64,000 nt of DNA from positions 2,733,001 through 2,797,000 of the forward strand of contig OX365953.1 in NCBI GenBank assembly GCA_947247005.1. The letters run 5' to 3'. This DNA comes from Spisula solida (Eukaryota > Mollusca > Bivalvia > Venerida > Mactridae). The number at the start of each line of letters is the position of its first letter. Position 1 is the stretch's first letter. Of this stretch, positions 27,301-39,300 are shown piece after piece. Below the pieces are notes generated by a model. The model was not told the DNA's origin, did no database searches, and was given only the letters and a program-made list of their open reading frames with translations. Position numbers and translations under genes: made by a program.

Positions 27301-30300
27301 CAGAACAGTTCATGTTGACCAAACTGAAGTTGAAAAAGTTTGTTTTTCCATAAGTAAAGAGTAGTTTTCAGACAGTTTTTTTCTTGTTTTCTCACAGTAG
27401 CGTTTTTTACTTACGACCTTCTCATTCTAAGCCAGCGATTCGTCACTCTCCTTACAAAGGTTAAAGTCCTACATTCAATCTTCCGAGTATTATAATGTGT
27501 TTGTATTGTCCGCTTGATATTTTAACAAGATAAAAGGAAAATGTCATACCTATTTATGTTTATCAGAAATTCTTTTTGTTTATCATTGTTTCACGATATT
27601 CCATAGAGAATAACACTATAATAATCTAGTTGTAAAATATCCTAAAAGGGGATCACTATAATATTTGTAGATAAATCACTCTAATTTCTCAAGGAGGAAC
27701 ATCTGCGTGACATTCGACTCAACAGAGAAAGGGCAGTATCTTTTCATTTTAATAGTAAGGGGCATTCAATTAAGAATCTTAAGGTGACTATTCTTGAAAA
27801 AGTTCGTGGCCGATCCAAGTCACTCCGCCTCATCAAAGAGAGTGACTGGATCAATAAACTCAACACCAAATTCCCATCTGGACTAAATTCCAGGGAAGTA
27901 CGCCAAATGTAGCATGACGTCGTGACGTCATGACGTCATATCTTTCAATATTGCAGGAAATGACGTCATGACGTCATGGAGATGCATCATAACGTCATAA
28001 CAAGCTATGCATCTATGCTACTTACAGCTAAAACAATGTGAACAAAATTAAAGTGTTTCATCCTCCTGAAGAAGACCTTGTTAGGTCGAAATATTGAGAA
28101 ATTAGAGTGATTTATCTGCAAATACTATAATAATGCACGTACTAAGAGTCCATTAGGATGTATTAACGAAGCATTGTAACAGACATTAAACACCTACACA
28201 GTCGGTAATGGTAGCGTATAAACAGAGTCTTTTTTAATATCAACTAAGGCACAGCCTATTTTAGCGGATTATATCTTTAATATTAAAGAAAAACTCAGCT
28301 ATATCATTTATCATTTACACTAGGCAAGTTGATTTAACCTAGAAGTTAATACGAAATGTCATTGTTTTCTGGTCCGACTCCATGTATTGTTGGTTGTTGA
28401 GGTTCAAAAGCGCCAGAAAAATGCATCGACTTTTATAATACACATGTTTCTTTTTGTTAATCAGTGTTTATTTCGTATACATTATGTTCAGTTGTTCACC
28501 TTTTTAATCCAGCTTTATGCTGCTTCATTTTAAAAAAAGGACATTTTCAAGGTTGTCCCAAAAACATGGGGACCTATTTGTTAAAGACTCAAACAAATTG
28601 TTAATATGACAAAGTATTAAGCCTTTAGGGATGAATACATTTTTTTAATTTCTTTTTTAAACACTAGCATCAAAATTGTGATTTATATATTTAGTATAAT
28701 ACCCAGAATTGCCTCCAATGTTTTCATTCACATGTTTCGGCATAATTATAAATATTACACGGGTACAATACAATCACTATTTTGCCACTTGGTACAGCTC
28801 CCCTGTACTGGAGGGAAATGCTTGTAAAGTAAACAACAGCACTGGTTGCGATCACAAAGTGACACTAACTTTCACATTCCTAGACGGCGAACAAAATTAG
28901 CAGACAGATCTATGGCCGTTACTGGCCCAAAATGGTGGAACGATCTACCAAGCTACCTGACAGACTTTCACTGCTGAAGCCATGTTCAGAATAAAATTGA
29001 AAACACATTTATATATTCGGTTTCATGAATAATGAGTGTGCCCTTGGTAATAGTCAATTCAGTGTTTTATGACTCGATCCAAGCTCTAGGATTCTAGTGC
29101 ATCATGTATTTGTGGAACGCAATAGAATATAATTAAATAATTGTTGCACTATATAAATGACATGTTTTTGTATTTGTATATGATTAACATTTGTACGCAC
29201 TGTGGGGACCCAAGTAACCAGATGCTAATGTTCGGAGCCAATATTGACAACAAACCGCCTCGATTCAGGTAACATTTTTGCTTGTAATTTTCTTAATAAT
29301 TGGCCAATCTAGATGAAATATCGACGAGCGCCGTCTCCTTTTAAAAGCAAATAATTCACGGCTTTACCTAGGTGCTAATATTGTATACAATATTGATCTA
29401 ACTTGACTTAAGAATAAGGACAACCAATCAGATCACACCATATTAAACTCTTGGTCAGTAACAGGCGATATGATTGGCTATCCTTATTCTCCAAGTAAAT
29501 AAGATCTATATTGAATACCACCCCAGGTAACATTTTCCATCATATTTTCTATTAGAAGCACGCTGACAAGATTTGTAAGCAGTATTGGTATTGTACTTCA
29601 GCAGTCACATGTTGCATAATTTCCTTACAGTAATGCCACCTGCATGCTAATTTTCCGTGACAAAATAACTGTGCTAGTGTGTGCGTGTTTGTCGTAATTA
29701 ATGTAATGACAAAACATTCTTACCTATGCTGTGTGGTTACTTAAATACTCAGTTCTAAATGAAATAACATAGCTGGTGCTTGAAGACTTTAATTATATAT
29801 ACGTGTCTGCCTGCTAACGCACAGTTGTTTGATAAATACAGGGAGTTTAGATACGTATTTATAGAACAGGTCCTGATAAAAATGAACGCAACCTAACAGA
29901 TATTGCCTATAATGTGAGTATTGTTAAGGACATGCACCTAAGGACGTTGCCTACAGTAATACCCTCAACCTGTGGAGAATGTTTGCTACTGGTGGAGCAG
30001 CTAAAAGATATTAAGTCGGACAGTGAGGGCAGCACTCAACTTTAAGTAAGTTAGTATCAGTACATAATTAATTGCACGACAACTTGTGTATTGTTTGACC
30101 GAATATGAGTTGAAAAAATAATAACAGAATGTTAAAGTGTTTGATGATTTGTGTACAGTATTCCTTTGTCGTACATTACACATAGAAGGAAGTGCAATAT
30201 ATTAAAGGTAGATTTAATTGCCGTTTCTTGGTAAATAATAAGATTTCGGGGAAAACAAAAGAAACAAGGGATGTTTTTCGTCCTTTCAGTTTTTTTTATT

Positions 30301-33300
30301 TCTGATCATTTAAATTAAAGTGCGAATATTCCTAGTGGGAATTATTAGTTACCTTCAACAGCTTATGTTGACCTCCTCGAATAAGTTTGAAATGCCAATA
30401 TTTACTCAAACAACACTTATTTACTAATCGGGTGGCACATTTTACTACATATTATGCACATGTTACCAGGTCAGTGTCAGTGGTGAAGATAAATAAATGA
30501 ACTATTGCAAAGCGATTATGTCCGATTTGATCCGCATTTGACCACATTTTTGCTATTTTTAGCATTACATCTCGGAGGAGTCGAAGAATGTTCAAAACTA
30601 CTATGCGCTCCAATAACCAGGGTTTAAACACCCCTGTTCAATAACGGTCAAAGGAACGAATTGAAGAATAATTTTATAAAACCACCTAGAAATGTTCTGG
30701 AACCAAGAGTGTATTAATCTTACATATATAACGATACAATACAGCAGATACGTTAGTATGAAACATGTCACTTGCAATATTTGGAACGATACCGATCAAT
30801 TGTCTCGGGAGTTCCGACTGTAATAGAAAAACGATTGGATGATTTATAACTACCGGAAGTAGTAATTGTACAATAAACGATATAGTTTCCCATATGGACG
30901 TCACGCAGTGGTTATTAGACCGACATTGAAGTATGAATACAAATGTTCCTGTCACCTATCGTAAAATTGTTGTATACGGTCTGTTACAACCGTCCGTACT
31001 CACCACACAAGACAAAACTGAACGTATACTCTTTGGTTATTCTGGAATCCATAGATACGCAGAATTGTTTAACGAAATGGTTAATTATTCTTCATAATGA
31101 AACGTCAATCAATTAGGGTAGAGGCCAAGTCGCAAGAGCATCCAGAAAGATACTTTTCTTCAATTATCAGTTACGTTCTCAATTTGCCCGCATCAAATTC
31201 ATACTATTATTGAACTATTTCAATAGTAAAACCAATCGATGCAATAAGTACGAGGACAGTTAGTCGAAAACCATTACTCACAACAAATTGGGTCATTCGT
31301 TTAAACTGATTGGACATTTCCGTTTTCTGGGAGAAAGGCGAAGCAATTTATTGAAGACATAGCGAGTTAATACTTAATATGAATAGGTACCAATAATTGA
31401 TACTATTTGTGATAGATGTTCATAAGGAACAGTATTTACGTTATTGCATTTTAATGTTTTTCATGCTTTTACGGACAACGCTGGACAATTCCTTCGATAG
31501 CGACTTTTCCATGTACTGGATACCATTTTGTTCAACAGTCTAAGCTGTAAGCTATCTTTAAGTGTCCGTTATGTTGGCTTCTCTATACTTAAAGTCCATT
31601 TTTGCAGTGAAAAAAGAACAAACAGATGTGAAATCATTCAGGTATTACAAGAGGAAATAACTCCTCTTGTCAAATACTATACAAAATGCCAAATACAATG
31701 TCTATTTTTAGAAACAATCATCAAGCAACTAAATGTACCTTGCCAATACAGTGCATGCAAACTCCAACCAATGGCAAAACGAACAGTGGCTGAACGGACG
31801 TATTTCTGCAATTAAAGTTGGTATTTTTCTTTTTTATTACCACGAGAAGTTTTATTTGTTGTCAGATGCATGTATGGTAGAACTCATGAAATGTCGTTCT
31901 CAGAAGTATAGCTTTGAGAAGAGATTGTAAAAACACCAATAAAATTCAGCAAAAAACAGCTAAGAAACAACACAGTCAATACAATATGTTTGTTTTGGTT
32001 AATGTTTAAGCATAGTTCAATGTATTATAATCAAGGTTTCCAAATTGCTAATAACTGTTCAGTTTTATTGTTCATCTTATCGAAGTCAATTTAACGAATG
32101 TTATTCAGGTAGAAACCGATTCAAACGTTTTGTCTCTACAATCTGTTAGACCATTTATCCACTTAATGGCCCAGTATGACCACTTTAGGAAATCGTTACA
32201 GGTTTCCAAGATTGCACAGATATTTGGGGGCACGTCGATCAATTTATTGAGAACAATCAGAATGGAAATTTGTTCTGATGTTTAAGGCAATTTTGGAAGG
32301 GTCGTTAATTAATTTAGGAAAACCCATAATGGAAAGGTTCTAATGTTTGGTTTAATTAAGTCAATTTTGGAATTATTTGATCCCTTTATATCATTAATCG
32401 CTTAATGCTAACTTGAGGTATTTATAACACATTTGTATACTCTATACCCGTGTATAAAAGTATAGCAAATCTACTTTCGGTTAAAGTTGAATGTAATGAG
32501 AATGGTGCATCTAAAATTAAATACTGTAATGTACAGGATATTCAAAGTTCTATACAGACGCGGCGACAGCTTCTAGACGCATCATAAGACAGACACCGCG
32601 GCGACAGCTTCTTGACGCATCATAAGACAGACACCGCGGCGACATCTTCTAGATGCATTATAAGACAGACACCGCGGCAACAGCTTCTAGACGCATCATA
32701 AGACAGACACCGCGGCGACATCTTCTAGATGCATTATAAGACAGACACCGCGGCGACAGCTTCTAGACGCATCACAGGGCCGTATCCAGGAATTGTTTCC
32801 TGGGGGGGCCAAGAGGGGTGGGTGCGGGAGGGGATACCCCTCCCGGTCGATTTTTTTTAAAATCTTGTTATTGTAACGGTGCATTTTCCTGCACTTTTAG
32901 CTTTAAAAATCAGACTTAAAAATAACAAACATAGTGCTACTAATTAGTGTTCCCTCTCCAAGCGAAGATTTTTTTCGGTTTTTGCTTAAAAATGATGCAA
33001 TTTCCTGCACTTTTAGTTTGAAATCAGACATTAAAATAATTAAAGCAGTCCTACTAAAGAGATCTACTAATTTTTAAAAACTTAATAATCTGATCATTCG
33101 TGTTTTACCATTTTAACAATAAGTATTAAGAAATCCAAATTCATACGAACATGATTTTTTTAATGTAATGTGATTTTCTGCACTATATAATTATATAAAT
33201 TATGAACTTTTATATTCGGATATAAAATTGGACTACTACAGTTGATTTATGAATCAAATTTCAATGAAATGGATGCATATTTAAAAATATTTCAAGAATG

Positions 33301-36300
33301 TGACCATTACTTTCCACTCAAACATTAAATACTATATATAGGAATCCTAATTAATCACCCCATCAAACAATTAAATAATATACCTATTTTCTCACTGTAA
33401 TGATTACATGTAAGTTAGTAACTTACATTTTAACTATCAATTCTTCAAGTCAAACTTTAATCTTTAATCATCATGCCCTAATTTGATGGGATTAAATGGT
33501 GATAACCATTGACATCATTATGTAATATCTGACTGACCTTCTTTAATCAACCTAAACACACTTAATTTCTTATCAGTTTCAAAAATCACACCTTCACCAT
33601 CAGTTGGTCCTGTTGAGTGCTCGATTAGTCATGCCTGGGGGCTATACAATATATACACAGGATGTCATCTAGAATGTCCAATATACAGGTCACTACCAGT
33701 ATGATAGATGCCGAAAGATTTAGTCAGTCCCAAGAAATAGATCAGTGGTGTATTAAATCAATAGTTGTAGGGGCCGAAAAAATCGATATACGATAAAAAC
33801 TTAGCTAGCCAGCAAGCTGGGGGGGCCAAGGCCCCCTGGCCCCCTACCTGAATACGTGCCTGCATCATAAGACAGACACCGCGGCGACAGCTTCTAGACG
33901 CATCATAAGACAGACCTGCGGCGACAGCTTCTAGACGCATCATAAGACAGACACCGCGGCGACAGCTTCTAGACGCATCATAAGACAGACACCGCGGCGA
34001 CAGCTTCTAGACGCATCATAAGACAGACACCGCGGCGACAGCTTCTAGACGCATCAAAAGACAGACACCGCGGCGACAGCTTCTAGACGCATCATAAGAC
34101 AGACACCGCAAAGTTTATTGGCACATAATATGCCATAAATACCATCTAAACACTGAGTTTCAAATTTATTGGCACCTACATGCCATATAAGCCTATTATA
34201 CGACGTACATTTCGCTATTTTCGTTGCTTTGATAAATATATAATTATATATACGAGTATGATTATTATTGTACGAAATTCGTCTCAATCTGCCTATGAAC
34301 AATATACCACTACGCCTAAGAAAATAGATCCTTGCATCTCAATTATAGTCCGCAGTTTGGTGCATATTTTAGTAGAATTGTGGGTTTGATGATAAAAGTA
34401 TGAAACTTTGCATGATGATAGTTGAATGTATTATGGTAAATTGGAGATATGGACCCACTTTAAATAAATCCAATATGGTCGACATTTTCAAAATGGCCGA
34501 CATGGTGAAATTTACACGCTTTAAATATGTCTTTTAATGTGAAACAGGATCATTTTGTGTCTTTTAATATAGATGACGCTTAACATAACATTCTGGAGGT
34601 GCGTGATAAGCAGATACTACATTTACTAGTTTACAAAACCGTTAAAATAGTTCAGATTACACTAATAAACGTCAAGAACCGTTCAAATAATGGCGACCTT
34701 TTATTTGCACCGGGCGCCATAAGTTACGTCAGTAATGTTCGAGATGTCCCGAATGGACTTACCATGCTCCCTCTTTATGTTTAATCAATAACCGAGGTGT
34801 ATCTATTGATTACATCATGATCGAGGGCAAGTTGGTTGGTGCCAGTCTTTGCTTTCATTGCTTCCTTCCAGCTACTCCAGTTCATTTCCGTTCTAAGGAC
34901 GCGCACTAGCCATTGGATAGTTATGGAGTCTTGGTTGTAGCGATGGCGTTTTTGTTCTGTGTTCTCCAGTATAGTTCTTCTTCTTTAGTTAGATATTTAC
35001 ATACACATATTTATTCTACCCTGACATCCGTTGGTAGTCATTTAGACTGGTGCCTCGGTCCGATTGCTTTTTTGACGTCGGATATTTTCAATACTCGAAC
35101 GGGTACCAGTCTAGTAGTTATATGGCTTAACGTGTAATACCTTAACACTAGAAATGATTCCCTTGTGGTTGTACTGTAATCATACAAGTCATGTACATAA
35201 CTGAATCCGTCTGCAACTGTTTGTGACTTGTAAGTTACACAGTAGATCATGCGTTTGCTTATCTAAAAGTCGAATGACCACCACATACTAATGACTGTTG
35301 TGAAATTTGCTGCACCTATTGTGCGTCAGTATATGTTGTGTTATTTAACTTGTTGTTGTTGTTATTTCATGATATGTGTCTACGAACTTTTTGGACAAAC
35401 CTCGTACTTGTTTAGATAACAGACATAAGTCCACGTTTGTAGTGTAATGCTGTTAATGACCTCATCAGCCTCAGGTTAATTGAAAATAAAGAAAATCAAA
35501 TAAAAGATTGTTTCATCTTCTCGTTAGCAAAATCTTCTTAGAGTGTCCTTTATCGGACTAATATTACACTACACGCCATTAAGAGTTTAATCATCTAACT
35601 GTGTACTTAGATACAGAGCGTAACATCAGAGAAGCAATACAAGCATGTAATGATATACGGCAAGCATCATAAGCGAAACATCTTACGACATAATGCAGGC
35701 TTTAGAAACTATGCACCGACGCGTAAATGCAAAACTACTCTTAATCTACTTGCAAATATATATACTTAGTGTTATATTGCTTTAACATATACAATTTACT
35801 TATAAGCAAGGTTGGGTACTTATTACGCAGTATTAGAACTCTTGGACTAGTAATATGTTCTTAATGATACTTTTAGTCCACATAAGGACAGTGTTAATGA
35901 GCAGAAATTATGGCCTTTGTGTAATTCTTCAAGCGTGCCGATCATCCCTAAACATGCCAGATGTAATGTATTATTATTATAAGCGGATTATGCCAAATCA
36001 GTTGCGACCGACCCAGTTTTCTTTGAATTGACAGTACTTGCTTCACCATAAAACACTTATCACATGTCCAGAATTTGAGTATATGTTGTTTCCCCACTGA
36101 TTCTTTAACTGCTTCGGTAAATAAATATTTGCACATATAAAATGGGTTCCCTTGAATCTTTCGTTATACCTTGGTTATAAATCACCCGAACGTCGGCCGA
36201 TGAGTAGCAATTCATGCGTCTCTCATGTCTTGAGGCACTTTCCCTTCTTTTCAGCACTATGTTAAAATGCTATGGAGAGGCTTAAGCAGGCTAGATTTTC

Positions 36301-39300
36301 CACTTTTTAATACTAGTACCTCAGCTGGTATACAATCCTTTCCATGGGCTTTTCCAGATGGGAGTCTATTGTCTTTGATAGTTCTTCTAAGGAAGGCTGT
36401 TCGTCGAGCTCGGGCATCATGGGGAGACGTTCGATGGCGTCTAGGGCAGTCTGATGTACTATGTTTTCCCTAGAGTAGAGCTTGGAGTAGTATTCTACCC
36501 ATATATCCAGCTGTTTAGCTTTGTCTTATATAGACTCACCTGACTTGGTCTAAAGTGGTGCAGTTTTGTTGATTGTGGGTCAAGTAGCCTTTTTGATCCC
36601 TTCATAAATGGATCTTACATTACCAGTATCGGCCGCCTGCTGGATAGCCCTGCAGAGGTCTGTCCAGTAATAGTAATTGTTGACTGCTTCTCTGACAGAC
36701 TTTTGGACGATACTTCTGGGTGCTTTTAGTGCAGCCAGCGATGAAGGCGAGGGGTTGGCCTTGTATGTCAGCAATGGTGTACGTTTTGCTTTAATCAGAG
36801 GGTCGAGGTTAGCAAAGAGGGTATACTACCAGTCATTAAGTTTGGAACCTGTTCTTTTCCCGAAGGCACTGATAGCTGTAGAATGGGTGTCATGCTTGAG
36901 TTTCTCCCACTGCTTAGATGGTGCCTTTAAAACAGAGAGTGTTGGTTTTCAGTGAGATATGTTGACTCATTGGACTCACTTTAATGCACAACATATAATA
37001 CCGGCTGGTGGAGTAATGTGCGTGTGGGCTGACCATACAGCTTACGTAGCCAATCGGATTGGAAGCATTCAGTGATTATATTTGTTTTAATTACAAGTTG
37101 TCTGCTGCAAATTCATATTGTTTCCTTAAACTTTAAACAGTATACTAGCATATATATACATGTGTTGTTATGTTTGGGTGCATTTATCTATTTCAAATTG
37201 TTTTGACCATGTCTTAAATGTGATTGTACAGAACTTTTGAACGTGTAATTACATGAAAAAAGTGCTATATGAATATGGTATAATAATAATAATTAAAGGT
37301 GGAGGTAAACATCTCTCTGAATTTCGCCATACGGTCTGGATGTTGAGTCTTGCTGATGTCAATGCGTGCAGCACCCTCCTGTTTTGTGCGGTAGAACTTT
37401 TGGGTAAAAGTTTGACCTTACTGCTACTAAGGAATGATCCGTATCACAGTCAGCACTATGGTAGGTTCTATTCATCAGGAAATTCTTGAGATACTTTCTT
37501 CTAGTGATGATGAGGTCAAGCTTGTGCCAGTGTTTTGACCTTGGGTGTCTCCAAGATACTCTGCGATGTGGCTTGGAACCAAAGAAAGTGTTGGTGATGC
37601 AGAGACTATGATAGACACAAAGCTCCAGCAGTCTGTGACCATTGTCATTACATTTGCCAACTCCAAAATTTCCGAGGCAGCTTGGCCAGGCGTCATTGTC
37701 ACCACCTACTCGTGCATTAAAATCACCGAGAATGATCGGGTCTTCCTCTTGTAGGAATGTTTTAATGGTGACATTCAGCTGACTGTAGAAGTCTACCTTT
37801 GTGTCATCAGGTGTCATCAGTGTTGGAGCATACACATACAATAGATTGATTGGTCCACCAGTGGTGTTCAGTCGGAGATAGATGAGGCGTTCAGTGACCG
37901 AATCGCTAACTTGTACCTTCTCTAGCAGTGAGTTTCTGACTGCGAAGCCAAAATCGTATTCGCATACTTCATCTTCTTCCTTCCCTTGCCAGAAAAAGAT
38001 ATAGTCCGATTCCTTTAGGCATCCAGAGTCAGCTAAGCGTGTTTCTTGCAGGGCAGCAATATCTACTTTGAGTCTAACAACTCATTGTTGATGCTGACGG
38101 TTTTCCGGACATCGGAGATGTTGAGCATGTCAGTAGATAATCCAGTCGTCATAGTACGAACATTCCAGCACCCAAGCCTGAGTGCTGGTTTCTTTTTATT
38201 TAATATGTTGTTTTTGTTTGGTGCAATGAATACTGACCACTTGTTGGTTTGATCTTATGCCCCACGCACTCAGTGAGGCAGGTGGCGGTACAGCACCTTT
38301 ACTGGCTGAGGGCTGCTCACTTTTATGACGGGCGGTAGCTGTCCAGTGAAGTTGAATAACCTATCCCACCGTCAGGAACGACCCCTGGCGCCCAGCTGTA
38401 CGCCAGTTTAGTTAAGGCTCATAACTAATGACTGTCGTTCCCCTGATTGGTCCTATGCAGATGCATAGCTGAAGATTTCTCTCCAGGGTGCTAGCCAGGG
38501 CAGTTCTATGGAGAGACTGAGTTGCCCAATCATCAGAGTCCCCCTCTCGGTCTTGCTGATGTTGCCCAGAGGAATGGAAGAACCCGTACATCTGGCATCA
38601 GGTTGACTGCAGTAGCTGTCAGTACAGTGCTGAGTACAGCGTCTTTCCGTCTGTGGGGCTACACTCAAGATTTTCTGTTAGGGTTAACTCCCTTAGCCTT
38701 AATCGAGCCAACGAATGACCAAAATGCAGTGGTACTATTTACCCATAGCTGGGGGCCTGTTCATTGGCATCAGGGCTTTAGAACATCAACCTGTCATAAT
38801 ATACAAACTGTATATACATGTAGACTTCCAGTAATGTCTGATCGCTATCCTTGCTTACCTGGAACAGATAAATCGTCCTTCTCTGGTTACAAGTATAAAC
38901 ATCTGTCCGTCAATGTTGCAAATCTCGTAATTTTCTGCAGATATTTCAGATAAATAATCTTGTCTCAGTGAAACCTAATATCCTGCAAAATGTTAACAGC
39001 CTTTAGGTGGGTGACGCAATTGAGTTTTTTGAAGACCATGCATAAAGTTTAAATTTGCCTTTATATGCGAGCATTCGTATGCAGCATGTGTTTTAATACT
39101 TCATAAACTTCTAGGGTAATTTCATTTTGAATATGTTGTACAAAAGTATGTGTTACTGCTTTACGATATCTAACATTTTTATAAACTTCAAGGTCAGCAG
39201 TTTGAAGAAGTATAGCATTTATTCACCTCATTAAATGCATTGTAGAATAGTTTTATTGTTTGAACTTTCTAGAGATACATCGTTTGTCTTTGAAGAAGTA

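Larger units (their letters stand above)
27626..28123 (+). mobile_element. Truncated Penelope-like retroelement, 498 bp
   Basis: Flanked by an 11-bp direct repeat actataataat (27615-27625 and 28124-28134) absent as a duplication in the empty relative at 25400-25450. Inside are a coding tail (27700-27912), a cluster of TGACGTCA palindromes (27914-28010), a hammerhead-like core (28066-28091) and inverted ends: 27670-27692 is the exact reverse complement of 28094-28116, with similarity continuing outward. Penelope-like elements are known for such partly inverted terminal copies. Confidence 0.72.

Noticed and set aside
38522..38953. 143-codon plus-strand frame
   Set aside because: Antisense to the probable 5' leader of the decayed LINE; no domain.
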